Shown: positions 8,146-16,325, counted from the stretch's first letter. The stretch: DNA of 35,641 nt from Aquimarina pacifica (GCF_000520955.1 NZ_JACC01000054.1:1-35641), one strand, 5' to 3'. The notes: generated by a model from the sequence alone, not told the origin. Translations and numbers: made by a program.

Positions 8146-8748
8146 ATGAACATTGAAGAAGAAAAATACACTTCGCAACTACAGAAAGTGATTAATGCCT
8201 ATTTCCGATTAACCGAAAACACCTGGACATTAATTCTTTCCATTTTACAATTTCAACTCATCAAAAAAGGAGAAATCATATTAAGAGCTGGACAAACGGC
8301 AAAAAAAATCCATTTCGTTTCTAAAGGAATGCTAAGAAGCTCTTTTATTGATAATAATGGAAACGAGTACACCAAAAATCTTTTTCTTGAAAATAGCTTT
8401 GCAGCTTCTAAAGTATCACTTCTTTTAAACTCCTCATCAAAATTTTCTATTGAAGCTCTAGAAGATTCTACCTTAATTAGCTTTGATTTTAAAGCCTTTA
8501 AAAAACTAGTTAATAAAAATGAGGATTTAAAAAACTTTTATATCGCATACATAGAACAAAACTGGATAATAGAAAAAGAACAAAAAGAAATCTCTTTGGT
8601 AATGGAGAATGGTACAGAAAGATATTTAAAACTTCTAAAAAAGCATCCAAGAATAGAAGAACGTATACCTCAACATTATTTGGCTTCTCATCTTGGAATA
8701 ACGCCAACTCAACTAAGTAGAATACGAAAAACTTTAAAAAATAGCTGA
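8146..8748 (+). CDS. Crp/Fnr-family transcriptional regulator (1 of 3)
   Basis: A 200-residue regulator with a cyclic-nucleotide-binding-like beta roll (about 25-125: KKGEIILRAGQTAKKIHFVS, then NLFLENSFAAS) and a C-terminal helix-turn-helix (HYLASHLGITPTQLSRIRKT). The typical phosphate-binding residues of cAMP binding are not evident, as is common in flavobacterial members, so the ligand is unknown. Downstream on the same strand lie a YdcZ-type membrane protein and a GNAT acetyltransferase, without a boundary element between. Two other units in this window have the same Crp-first layout. Confidence 0.9.
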   Translation: MNIEEEKYTSQLQKVINAYFRLTENTWTLILSILQFQLIKKGEIILRAGQTAKKIHFVSKGMLRSSFIDNNGNEYTKNLFLENSFAASKVSLLLNSSSKFSIEALEDSTLISFDFKAFKKLVNKNEDLKNFYIAYIEQNWIIEKEQKEISLVMENGTERYLKLLKKHPRIEERIPQHYLASHLGITPTQLSRIRKTLKNS

Positions 8749-8780
8749 ATCAACATATGTAAATGCAATTGATGGTTGAA

Positions 8781-8793
8781 TAACTAAACTTTG
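8781..8793 (+). promoter_or_regulatory. Promoter-like box before the YdcZ gene
   Basis: TAACTAAACTTTG lies five bases before the ATG at 8798. AACTTTG (8787-8793) recurs in the same place before the DoxX gene of another Crp unit (11863-11869). It departs from TAnnTTTG by one base of spacing. An imperfect dyad, AATCAAC near 8748 with GTTGAAT near 8775, is a possible Crp-protein site. Confidence 0.35.
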
Positions 8794-8797
8794 CATT

Positions 8798-9247
8798 ATG
8801 AATCAATATATATTACTAGGATTAGCTTTTTTGGGAGGTGTTTTCTTAGCTATGCAAGGTGGTCTAAATGCCCAATTAGGTGTATTATTAAAAAACCCTC
8901 TTTTGGCATCTGTGGTTGCCTTTTTTAGCAGTAGCGTATTCGCAATAATTACTGTAGTATGTACTATAAAAACATTCCCGACAACGAACCAATTAACAGA
9001 GATACCATTTTACTTATGGTATACCGGAGGTTTTTTTAGTGTTTTAGGAATAAGTATTTATTATTATACTATTCCCAAATTAGGCGTTTCAACAATGATT
9101 TCCTTTGGACTATGCGGGCAATTGACTTTTGCTGTAATTGCAGGACATTATGGTTGGTTAAACCTACCTATCGAACCAATATCTTTCAAGAGAATCGCAG
9201 GTATAATTGCAATGATAACAGGTATATTTTTAATCAATTGGAAATGA
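8798..9247 (+). CDS. DMT superfamily YdcZ-like (DUF606) membrane protein
   Basis: A 149-residue protein with about five hydrophobic segments and the family hallmarks: GLAFLGGVFLAMQGGLNAQL at the start, a central WYTGGFFSVLGISIYYY, and the C-terminal IAGIIAMITGIFLI. Family members are small drug/metabolite transporter-type proteins of the inner membrane. The substrate is unknown. Its stop overlaps the start of the GNAT gene (ATGA at 9244-9247), indicating translational coupling. Probably controlled by the Crp/Fnr gene upstream. Confidence 0.85.
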   Translation: MNQYILLGLAFLGGVFLAMQGGLNAQLGVLLKNPLLASVVAFFSSSVFAIITVVCTIKTFPTTNQLTEIPFYLWYTGGFFSVLGISIYYYTIPKLGVSTMISFGLCGQLTFAVIAGHYGWLNLPIEPISFKRIAGIIAMITGIFLINWK

Positions 9248-9990
9248 AAAGTAAACAACATCTTATAAAATTAAATATTCAGAACTTAACTTCTTTGTGG
9301 AAAGAAGCAAGCATCTATAATAATAGTTTTGTTGAAAACAATCTATTCAAATATGCCGCTATTGAAAATCGTAATTGGCCAAACCGTTTATGGTTTAGTA
9401 ACACCCCAGAACAGGATACCTTATTGCTAGCTAAGGACAAAGTGTTTTCTAAATTCCCAGATCTAATAATTCCATATTGGGATATCCCTGAACATGATTT
9501 AACTCCCCTATTTAAACAAAATGGATTTGTTACACTTTTTGAACAGATCGGAATGTCATTAAAAACCAATAGTTTATTCGAAGAAAAAAAAGAAGTTAGC
9601 ATTACTCGTGTATCTACTAAAAGTGATTCAATATTATGGAGTACGTTGTTTAAGTTATCATTTGGATACGAAATACACCCTAATATACTAACTAATACTC
9701 ATAGAAAAATAAACTTTTACATTGCTTATCATAAAGGAAAATCAATAGGAACAGCGATAACATATCAGACCAATACAGTAACAGGAATTCATGGTGTAGG
9801 AATAATTCCCAACGGAAGAAGAAAAGGGATTGCAAATGAACTTATGAAAATTTTAATAAACATATCAATAAGAAAAAAGAGTAAATACATAACATTACAA
9901 GCCTCTGATATGGGAAAAGGACTTTATATAAAATTAGGATTTGAAGAACAATTCTTAATAAAAAATTACGCCTTACAACAACGCAGATGA
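9244..9990 (+). CDS. GNAT-family N-acetyltransferase
   Basis: A 248-residue protein from the ATG at 9244, which overlaps the YdcZ stop by four bases. A longer frame reaching back to 9112 only overlaps the YdcZ gene and is rejected. The C-terminal part (about 155-240) is a GNAT fold: GVGIIPNGRRKGIANELM gives the acetyl-CoA loop (R-R-K-G-I-A), followed by ITLQASDMGKGLYIKLGF. The N-terminal half is less conserved and probably binds the substrate. The last codons are formed by the start of boundary element H (CTTACAACAACGCAG). Acceptor unknown. Confidence 0.87.
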   Translation: MKSKQHLIKLNIQNLTSLWKEASIYNNSFVENNLFKYAAIENRNWPNRLWFSNTPEQDTLLLAKDKVFSKFPDLIIPYWDIPEHDLTPLFKQNGFVTLFEQIGMSLKTNSLFEEKKEVSITRVSTKSDSILWSTLFKLSFGYEIHPNILTNTHRKINFYIAYHKGKSIGTAITYQTNTVTGIHGVGIIPNGRRKGIANELMKILINISIRKKSKYITLQASDMGKGLYIKLGFEEQFLIKNYALQQRR

Positions 9991-10112
9991 AAAATCGCCC
10001 GTCTGGTCTCTGTCTGAGGTTTTTGATTTATTTATTTTGTGTACTTTAGGCTCAAAAGTTTGTGCTTATTTACACGTGAATTTTCATATACAAACCGTTT
10101 TTTAATTACTCA
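9972..10112 (+). repeat. Cassette-boundary element, copy H
   Basis: The left end CTTACAACAACGCAGATG lies inside the 3' end of the acetyltransferase gene. The left arm GATGAAAAATCGC pairs with the right-arm segment GTGAATTTTCATATAC (about 10075-10090). The right end (TTACACGTGAATTTTCATA, about 10070-10088) aligns closely with the right end of copy K. Arm sequence differs from copies C and E yet still pairs. Confidence 0.7.
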
Positions 10113-10180
10113 ACCAAACAAAGAAATCCTAAACGATTAAAGAGCATTTTATTACTTAACAAAAAAAAGTTACTTAATCA

Positions 10181-10214
10181 TTTGACTCTAACGTTACGTC
10201 ATACCATAAATTTG
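10181..10214 (+). promoter_or_regulatory. Promoter of the MerR-TipAS gene with spacer dyad
   Basis: TTTG (10181-10184) and TAAATTTG (10207-10214) are a Bacteroidota -33/-7 pair with a 22-base spacer, longer than the usual 19. The spacer contains the palindrome TAACGTTA (10189-10196). A long spacer with a dyad is what MerR-type regulators act on, so autoregulation is likely. Confidence 0.5.
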
Positions 10215-10234
10215 CATTATTAAATAATTATTCA

Positions 10235-11005
10235 ATGCAGAAATATTCAGCCAAATGGTTATCTAATATAGCAGGAGTAAGCATACGAACCCTTCATTAT
10301 TATGATAAAATCGGATTATTAAAACCTGCAATACGTACTGAGACCAAGTACAGATTATATGGAGAAAATGAATTATTGAAGCTTCAACAAATTTTATTCT
10401 TCAAAGAACTCGATTTCTCCTTAAAAGAAATTCTAGACATTCTAAACGACCCAGAATTTGACTTAATAGAAGCGCTTGAAAGTCATAAATATGCACTCGT
10501 GTTAAAACAGAAAAGAATTTCTGAAATGCTGAATACCATTGAAAAAACAATAGTAAACTTAAAAGGAAAAAAAATGATTACAGATAATGAATTGTATGAT
10601 GGTTTCACAAAAGAAGAAGCAAGTAAAAATCGTAAAGAAGTAATTCAAAAGTACGGTGCAGAAGCTTTAAAAAGAAGTGAAACATATCTTAAGAAACTTA
10701 CAAAAGAACAATTTGAAGCTTTAAAAAGTGAACAAAAAGAGATTTTCAAAACACTATTTGAAATTTCTAATCAAGACCCTGAAAGTAAATCGGTACAATT
10801 AGAAATAGCTAGACATTATAAAAATATAAGAAAGTTTTGGGGTACCGATGGATCTTCTGATTCTCAAAAAAAAGACTATAAAGGACTAGGAGAACTTTAT
10901 ATTTCAGATGAACGATTCACTAAAGTTGAAGGAGAAGTGCAGCCTGATTTTGCTATATTTCTTTCAAAGGCTATGACCTATTTTGCAAATTCACAGTTGA
11001 AATAG
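10235..11005 (+). CDS. MerR-family regulator with TipAS-type effector domain
   Basis: A 256-residue protein. The N-terminal 70 residues are a MerR winged helix (SIRTLHYYDKIGLLKPA, then YRLYGENELLKLQQI), followed by a coiled dimer helix (about 80-112). The C-terminal part (about 115-256) is a TipAS-like all-helical domain: DGFTKEEASKNRKEVIQKYG at its start and FWGTDGSSDS near the end. TipA-type proteins bind thiopeptides and other amphipathic drugs and activate their own and efflux promoters. The gene stands alone between elements H and I with no target gene. Its own promoter has a MerR-like spacer. Confidence 0.9.
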   Translation: MQKYSAKWLSNIAGVSIRTLHYYDKIGLLKPAIRTETKYRLYGENELLKLQQILFFKELDFSLKEILDILNDPEFDLIEALESHKYALVLKQKRISEMLNTIEKTIVNLKGKKMITDNELYDGFTKEEASKNRKEVIQKYGAEALKRSETYLKKLTKEQFEALKSEQKEIFKTLFEISNQDPESKSVQLEIARHYKNIRKFWGTDGSSDSQKKDYKGLGELYISDERFTKVEGEVQPDFAIFLSKAMTYFANSQLK

Positions 11006-11037
11006 TTATGTCTATAAAAAATACTAAACAAAAGTGT

Positions 11038-11061
11038 CCTCTACCTTTTACTTAGTAGAGG
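11038..11061 (+). terminator. Hairpin after the MerR gene
   Basis: CCTCTAC (11038-11044) pairs perfectly with GTAGAGG (11055-11061). No T run follows on the + strand, so it may be an mRNA 3' hairpin and not a true terminator. Confidence 0.35.
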
Positions 11062-11076
11062 TAAAATTAAAAACAA

Positions 11077-11164
11077 GCTACAATACTAAGTATGTGATCA
11101 TAGCGGTTATGTGATACCTCAAAGGTTCTTGTATATTTGCTATGACACATATAGTATGGTAAGG
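11077..11164 (+). repeat. Cassette-boundary element, copy I (compact, best-paired)
   Basis: An 88-bp imperfect palindrome. The left arm (11077-11104) ends TATGTGATCATAGC. The right arm (11139-11164) starts GCTATGACACATA, whose reverse complement is TATGTGTCATAGC, so there is one extra base on the left. Outer parts also pair: CAATACTA with TAGTATGG. The left end GCTACAATACTA resembles the GCTAACAAT and CTACAACAA starts of other copies. Confidence 0.7.
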
Positions 11165-11194
11165 AAATTATAAAATCCGTGTAGAGAAAGTCGA

Positions 11195-11220
11195 TAGCAA
11201 AGTTACATTTTGCTTTGCTA
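11195..11220 (+). other. Perfect 8-base hairpin upstream of Crp gene
   Basis: TAGCAAAG (11195-11202) and CTTTGCTA (11213-11220) are a perfect inverted repeat 42 bases before the Crp/Fnr start codon. It could be an operator or a leader hairpin. Confidence 0.35.
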
Positions 11221-11261
11221 TAACATGTATATTAAATATTAGCAACAAGTAAAAAAAGAAA

Positions 11262-11828
11262 ATGAATCAAATCAGAAAGTATATTGATAATATATCTCCA
11301 ATGAACGATTCTGATTGGGAATTTTTCTCTTCAAAACTACAAGAAGTAAGACTTGAGAAAAATACTACAATATTAAAAATTGGTAACATTGAAAATTATT
11401 TGTCATTTATTTCAAAAGGAATAATCAGGCTTTATATTCCGAGAGAAGAATCTGACTTAACTTTCGGTTTTTTATTTGACAATGAATTTGTTACTGCCTA
11501 TGATTCTTTTTTAACGCAAAGTCCATCAGAATATCAAATTGAAACATTGACCGAAACAATCTTGTGGAAAATTTCGCACAACGATTTACAAGAGGTCTAT
11601 GACAGAACAAATAATGGCAATATTATTGGAAGAAAAATGGCTGAAAAAATGTTTCTAATAAAATCAAAAAGAGAAATTTCCTTATTAAATAGAACAGCCG
11701 AAGAACGATATTTAGACTTATTCTCTAACAGACCAAAACTATTACGACAAATACCTTTAAAATATATTGCCTCATATATTGGAATTACTCCACAAGCCTT
11801 AAGTAGGATACGTAAACGAATTACTTAA
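11262..11828 (+). CDS. Crp/Fnr-family transcriptional regulator (2 of 3)
   Basis: A 188-residue regulator with an N-terminal beta-roll sensor (about 20-115: TTILKIGNIENYLSFISKG, then FGFLFDNEFVTAYDSF) and a C-terminal helix-turn-helix (LKYIASYIGITPQALSRIRK). It is clearly paralogous to, but well diverged from, the other two Crp/Fnr proteins here. A DoxX-like gene follows 63 bp downstream and is the probable target. Ligand unknown. Confidence 0.9.
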   Translation: MNQIRKYIDNISPMNDSDWEFFSSKLQEVRLEKNTTILKIGNIENYLSFISKGIIRLYIPREESDLTFGFLFDNEFVTAYDSFLTQSPSEYQIETLTETILWKISHNDLQEVYDRTNNGNIIGRKMAEKMFLIKSKREISLLNRTAEERYLDLFSNRPKLLRQIPLKYIASYIGITPQALSRIRKRIT

Positions 11829-11833
11829 CTTAG

Positions 11834-11869
11834 GTTCATTGTCAACTCAAAAATCATTTATGAACTTTG
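11834..11869 (+). promoter_or_regulatory. Dyad and promoter-like box between Crp and DoxX genes
   Basis: GTTCAT (11834-11839) and ATGAAC (11860-11865) are an exact inverted repeat with a 20-base gap. The second arm runs into AACTTTG (11863-11869), the same box found before the YdcZ gene. This may be a Crp-protein-controlled promoter. Confidence 0.35.
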
Positions 11870-11891
11870 TAAATGAATTAAAGAAGACAAT

Positions 11892-12347
11892 ATGAAAGCA
11901 TTAGTAGTACTCTTATCAAGTTTTTTGATTGCCATTTTCTTGGTAAAAATCAGTAATAAGGAATATGATTTTGCTTTATCAGCAAGAATAGCAATGTCAA
12001 TAATGTTATGTTTTACGGCAATCGGGCATTTCATGTTTACCAAAGGAATGTCTATGATGATACCTCAATTTATTTCATTCAAAACAAGCCTTGTTTATTT
12101 CACGGGACTTTTTGAAATCCTTTTAGCAATTGGTTTGATTATCCCCAAATTACAAATCATTAGTGCGTGGACTTTAGTTATTTTTCTATTATTGATGTTA
12201 CCAGCCAATATTTATGCCTCGATTAATAATATCAATTATCAAAAAGAAACATTTGACGGAAATGGTCTTTCTTACTTATGGTTTAGAATTCCATTGCAAT
12301 TTCTGTTTATTATATGGACTTATGTTAGCGCTATCAGAATTCTATAA
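11892..12347 (+). CDS. DoxX-like membrane protein
   Basis: A 151-residue protein with four to five hydrophobic segments. The DoxX pattern is visible: ARIAMSIMLCFTAIGHFMF, then MIPQFISFKTSLVYFTGLFE, then LPANIYASINNINY. DoxX-family inner-membrane proteins are often linked to redox or thiol stress, but no biochemical role can be read from this sequence. It is the second gene of a Crp/Fnr-led unit and is followed by boundary element J. Confidence 0.83.
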   Translation: MKALVVLLSSFLIAIFLVKISNKEYDFALSARIAMSIMLCFTAIGHFMFTKGMSMMIPQFISFKTSLVYFTGLFEILLAIGLIIPKLQIISAWTLVIFLLLMLPANIYASINNINYQKETFDGNGLSYLWFRIPLQFLFIIWTYVSAIRIL

Positions 12348-12359
12348 AGAAAAAGCCTG

Positions 12360-12560
12360 AAGCCAACATTGTATGAAAAAACAAAGGCCGTTTGTGCGAA
12401 ACTCAAAAGCAAATAAATAGTTTGAAATCTGCCAAATATAAGATCTGGCATTTATTGTAGAAAAGGTAAACGCAAAATATTTATATTTGGTTTAATACCA
12501 AATCCGAAACGTATAACGCATCGCCTATCTTATGTTTTTTATGCTGAAAGTTGTACAAAA
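12360..12560 (+). repeat. Cassette-boundary element, copy J
   Basis: Begins 13 bases after the DoxX stop with AGCCAACATTGTATGAAAAA, like copies B and N. The right arm (12529-12556; TATGTTTTTTATGCTGAAAG) pairs imperfectly with it. The inner stem CCAAATATAA (12432-12441) with TTATATTTGG (12481-12490) is perfect. Relative to copy G, one T-A pair is replaced by C-G on both sides, a compensatory change. Confidence 0.78.
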
Positions 12561-12601
12561 TTTAGAACAACGGCCATAAATCATAAAAACAGCACTAAAA
12601 A

Positions 12602-13921
12602 ATGATGAAAACACTCTTTACGATAACACTGTTCTTAACATTAGTTCAAATTGGGTTTTCGCAAGACATTGACAAAGTAAAGTTGGACAATTATTTCAAC
12701 GCACTTGAACAAAATGATAAGTTTATGGGAAGTGTTGCTATTTCAAAAAACGGAGAAATTATTTACACAAAATCGATTGGACTTGCTGACGTCGAAAATA
12801 ACATTAAAGCAACAGAAAATACAAAATATAGAATTGGTTCAATTTCTAAATCATTCACAGCAGTTTTGGTTTTAAAAGGAGTTGAAGACAAAAAAATAGA
12901 CCTCAATCAAACTATTGACAAATGGTTTCCGGCAATCACAAACTCAAAGAAAATAACCGTAAAACACTTGCTAAATCATAGAAGTGGAATACACAATTTA
13001 ACAAACCACAAAGATTATTTGACTTGGAACACGCTACCCAAGACAGAAAACGAAATGATTCATATTATAGCTAGAGGCGGTAGTGACTTCAAACCAGGTA
13101 ATAAAGCAAAATATAGCAATTCAAATTTTGTCTTACTGTCTTACATTCTTGAAAAAACTTTTGCAAAGTCATATTCTGAATTGGTGCAAGAATATATAGC
13201 TAAACCAATCGGTTTGACAAACACGTATGTTTTTGGTAAAATCAATACAAACAAAAACGAATCTAAGTCATACCGTTTTGCAGGAACTTGGACAATAGAA
13301 ACTGAAACAGACTATACGATTCCTTTAGGAGCAGGTGCTATAACTTCTACACCAAGCGATTTGACAAAGTTTTCTGATGCCTTATTTGGCGGACAACTAT
13401 TGAAACCCAAAAGTCTTGAAATAATGAAAACCATAAAAGACGGATATGGGATTGGTTTGTTTCAAATTCCTTTCTACTCAAGTATCGGCTACGGACATAA
13501 AGGCGGAATCGACGGTTTTAGCTCTGTTTATTCGCATTTTATAGACGAAAAAATTTCTTACGCCTTAACCTCAAACGGAACAAATTTTAACAACAACGAT
13601 ATCTCAATTGCTATTTTAAGTGCAGTTTTCAAAAAACAATACGAAATTCCTCTTTTTACAACGTACAAATTAACTTCTAAAGACTTAGACAAATATTTAG
13701 GTATGTACTCTTCAAAACAAATCGCTTTAAAAATTACAATTACAAAAAACAGAAATATTTTGATTGCACAAGGAACAGGACAACCAGCTTTTAGTCTTGA
13801 AGCAACAGACAAAGACAAATTTGAATTTGACCAAGCAGGTGTACAACTTGAATTTAACCCCAAAGAAAAAAAAATGATATTGTATCAAGGCGGAGGGCAA
13901 ATTAAATTTACGAAAGAGTAA
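12602..13921 (+). CDS. Serine hydrolase, class C beta-lactamase-like fold
   Basis: A 439-residue exported protein with a signal peptide cleaved near Gln21 (VQIGFS-QD). The beta-lactamase/DD-peptidase domain covers about 25-330 with all three motifs: S80-IS-K83 (SxxK nucleophile), Y171-S-N173, and H299-K-G301 replacing KTG. The C-terminal 90 residues form an extra beta-rich domain often fused to such enzymes. Likely substrates are D-amino peptides, esters or beta-lactams; resistance cannot be claimed. It is a single-gene unit between elements J and K. Confidence 0.9.
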   Translation: MMKTLFTITLFLTLVQIGFSQDIDKVKLDNYFNALEQNDKFMGSVAISKNGEIIYTKSIGLADVENNIKATENTKYRIGSISKSFTAVLVLKGVEDKKIDLNQTIDKWFPAITNSKKITVKHLLNHRSGIHNLTNHKDYLTWNTLPKTENEMIHIIARGGSDFKPGNKAKYSNSNFVLLSYILEKTFAKSYSELVQEYIAKPIGLTNTYVFGKINTNKNESKSYRFAGTWTIETETDYTIPLGAGAITSTPSDLTKFSDALFGGQLLKPKSLEIMKTIKDGYGIGLFQIPFYSSIGYGHKGGIDGFSSVYSHFIDEKISYALTSNGTNFNNNDISIAILSAVFKKQYEIPLFTTYKLTSKDLDKYLGMYSSKQIALKITITKNRNILIAQGTGQPAFSLEATDKDKFEFDQAGVQLEFNPKEKKMILYQGGGQIKFTKE

Positions 13922-13950
13922 AAAAAACACCCAACACGACACAAAACTGA

Positions 13951-14140
13951 GCTAACAAAGGTTGTCTCAAAAACATGCATTTATTTACTGTGTCTATTTA
14001 CAAAGACCGCCAAATTTTTAAATCTGGTTTTTAGAACAATAAAATGAAAACGAAATATAAGAATTCTGCTCTGTGCTTAACCAAAAAGTGAACGTCTTTT
14101 TACACGCTACTTTTCATACATAGGACCATTAGGTACAAGC
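13951..14140 (+). repeat. Cassette-boundary element, copy K
   Basis: Starts 30 bases after the hydrolase stop with GCTAACAAAGGTTGTC. The interior and right end align with copy A: CGCCAAAT, GCTCTGTG-CTTAA, and TTTTTACACGCTACTTTTCA. It ends CATACATAGGACCATTAGG, followed by TACAAGCTCAAAA, close to the ends of copies C and D (ACAAGCTGAAAA). Confidence 0.75.
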
Positions 14141-14160
14141 TCAAAATAACTAATTAAAAA

Positions 14161-14856
14161 ATGGACCGACTGACAAGATTAACATCTATACTAATTCAAC
14201 TACAGTCTAAAAAAATAATTGTTGCCAAAGAAATTGCAAACAGATTTGAAATAAGCCTTAGAACGGTTTATAGAGATATTAAAACGCTACAAGACGCAGG
14301 AGTCCCAATAGGTTCAGAAAATGGAAAAGGCTATTTTTTGGTTAGTGGTTATCACTTACCTCCCATTATGTTTAATGAAAAAGAGGTAAATACATTAGTA
14401 ACAGCCCAAAAACTGATACAAAACCAAGGAGACAATTCACTACAAAATGATTTTTCTGCACTACTTTTTAAAATAAAATCAGTCCTAAAAGAATTTCAAA
14501 AGGAACATTATGAAAAACTCGACAGTAGGATTGCTCCTTCCTATCAAAAAACACCATTCCAAAGCAATTCACTTTCTGATTTCAAAAACGCCATTGTCAA
14601 AAATGAAATAGTACAAATAACCTACCATTCTATCCACAAGAATGAAATCTCTGAAAGAAAAATTAACCCTTTGGGTGTTTACTTTTCTAATACGGCTTGG
14701 GTTCTTGTGGCTTATTGTAATAAGAAAAAAGAATATCGAGAATTTAGACTTGATAGAATAACGAACTATAAATTAACTGCCAATAGATTCGATAATATAC
14801 CAGATTTCAATCTTACTAAATATTTTATTGAAAAATATCAATCTAAGTTGACATAG
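14161..14856 (+). CDS. WYL-domain transcriptional regulator (HTH_11 + WYL)
   Basis: A 231-residue YafY-type regulator. The N-terminal winged helix (about 5-60) reads RLTSILIQLQSKKIIVAKEI, then ISLRTVYRDIKTLQDAGVPI. The WYL domain (about 135-205) contains ITYHSI, then NPLGVYFSNTAWVLVAYC, and REFRLDRI. WYL domains sense ligands or nucleic acid. A BtrH-like gene begins 50 bp downstream with a promoter and an inverted repeat overlapping this gene's stop codon, so this regulator probably controls that gene. Confidence 0.92.
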   Translation: MDRLTRLTSILIQLQSKKIIVAKEIANRFEISLRTVYRDIKTLQDAGVPIGSENGKGYFLVSGYHLPPIMFNEKEVNTLVTAQKLIQNQGDNSLQNDFSALLFKIKSVLKEFQKEHYEKLDSRIAPSYQKTPFQSNSLSDFKNAIVKNEIVQITYHSIHKNEISERKINPLGVYFSNTAWVLVAYCNKKKEYREFRLDRITNYKLTANRFDNIPDFNLTKYFIEKYQSKLT

Positions 14857-14883
14857 GGCTGTCATAGGTCTTCAATAATTTTG
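14849..14883 (+). promoter_or_regulatory. WYL-regulator operator and -7 box for the BtrH-like gene
   Basis: TGACA (14849-14853) and TGTCA (14860-14864) form a perfect inverted repeat with a 6-base gap, overlapping the TAG stop of the regulator. The -7 box TAATTTTG (14876-14883) matches TAnnTTTG and lies 22 bases before the start codon. The operator lies where a -33 box would be, which suits activation or repression at this point. Confidence 0.6.
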
Positions 14884-14905
14884 CGTTATCAAATAATAAA
14901 AGAAT

Positions 14906-15892
14906 ATGATAATAAAAGATTTTAAGCCATTTAACGGGCAACATTGTGAAACTACAGCAACAGGAAGCCTATTATATCAACTCGATATAAATCTTTCAGA
15001 ACCTATGTTATTTGGACTTGGAGAAGGTCTAGGCTATATTTTTTGGAATATGAAAATTATGGACTTTCCATTTATCGGGGGTAGAATTAAACCAGACGTA
15101 TTGACCGAAAATATTTGTAGAAATCTGAACTTAATTTTAGAAGTCAAAGAAACTTCATCAATAAAAAAAGCTTGGACAAACGTTCAAGAAAATATAGAAA
15201 AAGGGAAGGCTGTTGGTTTAAAATTAGACTGTTATCACTTAGATTATTTTACAACAAAAATACATTTTGCGGGGCATTATGCTTCAATATATGGCTATGA
15301 TGAGAAATTAGCATATCTAAACGATACCAATCAACAAGGTAGAAATGCCAGAACGACATTAAAAAACTTAGAATTAGCCCGAAATGAAAAAGGTCCTATG
15401 TCTTCTAAAAACCTTTCATACACCATTTCTAAAAATGGAAAACTAACTGATTTAAAAAAAGCAATTAAACAAGCCATTAAAAACAATGCTAATGATTTTT
15501 TAAATCCTCCTATCAAAAACATTGGTTATAAAGGAATTCATAAAACGAGTTCAGAAATTAAAAAATGGTTTGAAACGAGTATCGACATCAAAAAAGACTT
15601 CCAAACTTCAGCTTCTTTAATGGAAAAAGGAGGAACAGGTGGTTCTTTGTTTAGAAATATTTACCGAGATTTTCTTAAAGAAAGTGGAGAATTGATTGAA
15701 TCTCATGAATTAATAAATGCAAGTGAAGCGTATGATAAAATAGCTCAATTATGGAAACAAGTAGCCGATTTATTCATTAAAATTAGTGAGACGGAAGAGA
15801 TAAAATATATAAATTTTGCTTCCGAAATATTGATTGAATTGTCTGAACGAGAGAAAACAACGATGGAAAAACTAAAAAAAGTCAGTAGCTAA
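14906..15892 (+). CDS. BtrH N-terminal domain protein (papain-like, DUF4872 type)
   Basis: A 328-residue cytoplasmic protein. The N-terminal 150 residues resemble the butirosin-biosynthesis BtrH domain: NGQHCETTATGSLL with the presumed nucleophile Cys14, GLGEGLGYIFW, then HFAGHYASIYGYDE (His124) and LNDTNQQG (Asp140). The C-terminal half is helical and fits the DUF4872 domain often found with it. BtrH moves an acyl chain from a carrier protein to an aminoglycoside; this protein's substrate is unknown. It is the second gene of a WYL-led unit and no carrier protein lies nearby. Confidence 0.8.
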   Translation: MIIKDFKPFNGQHCETTATGSLLYQLDINLSEPMLFGLGEGLGYIFWNMKIMDFPFIGGRIKPDVLTENICRNLNLILEVKETSSIKKAWTNVQENIEKGKAVGLKLDCYHLDYFTTKIHFAGHYASIYGYDEKLAYLNDTNQQGRNARTTLKNLELARNEKGPMSSKNLSYTISKNGKLTDLKKAIKQAIKNNANDFLNPPIKNIGYKGIHKTSSEIKKWFETSIDIKKDFQTSASLMEKGGTGGSLFRNIYRDFLKESGELIESHELINASEAYDKIAQLWKQVADLFIKISETEEIKYINFASEILIELSEREKTTMEKLKKVSS

Positions 15893-16325
15893 CAATGTAT
15901 CTTATTAAATAGCATCAGGCAGGTAAGCTTTTTAAAAGGTCTATGTTTCTTTATAAAGGTGCCAAAGCTTGTTTATTTGATTTTGTTTTAAAAAGTAAAA
16001 TCATTGATTAAAGAATTCTAACTAGAAGGTAGTATACAAATCTAAAGAAACTGAATGAGGTTCAATTTCTTTAATCCTAGATTTGGAGGAACGAAAAATT
16101 GAATAAAAAAACAAATAAAAACGTGCTACAAAATGACATCTAAAGCATAGCTAGTCAACTGCTAAACCGAAATCTTTTTGTTTCATTTGTTGGAACCATC
16201 AAATTTTTAGATTTAGTTTTTAAAACTGAAAAACTAAATCAAAATATAGACAATTCGCTGCATACCTAATCGAAAGTTTACTACTTTTAATTTCTTTACT
16301 AATCATATCCAAAGCGTCACCCGCG
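15886..16325 (+). repeat. Cassette-boundary region, copy L (long, possibly two copies)
   Basis: GTAGCTAACAATGTATCTTA at the gene end matches the left ends of copies K and M. The right end near 16296-16322 has TTTACTAATCATATCCAAAG, matching copies C, O and Q. At about 440 bp the region is roughly twice the usual size. A second left-like start, GTGCTACAAAATGACATC (about 16122), suggests two elements in tandem with a lost gene between. No reading frame of note was found inside. Confidence 0.55.

Noticed and set aside
9112..9243. N-terminal extension of the GNAT protein inside the YdcZ gene
   Set aside because: It only reads the out-of-frame YdcZ sequence; ATG 9244 overlapping the YdcZ stop is typical coupling.
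12602..13921. Beta-lactamase resistance gene
   Set aside because: Motifs show only a serine hydrolase of the class C-like fold with HxG instead of KTG; many such proteins have no beta-lactamase activity.
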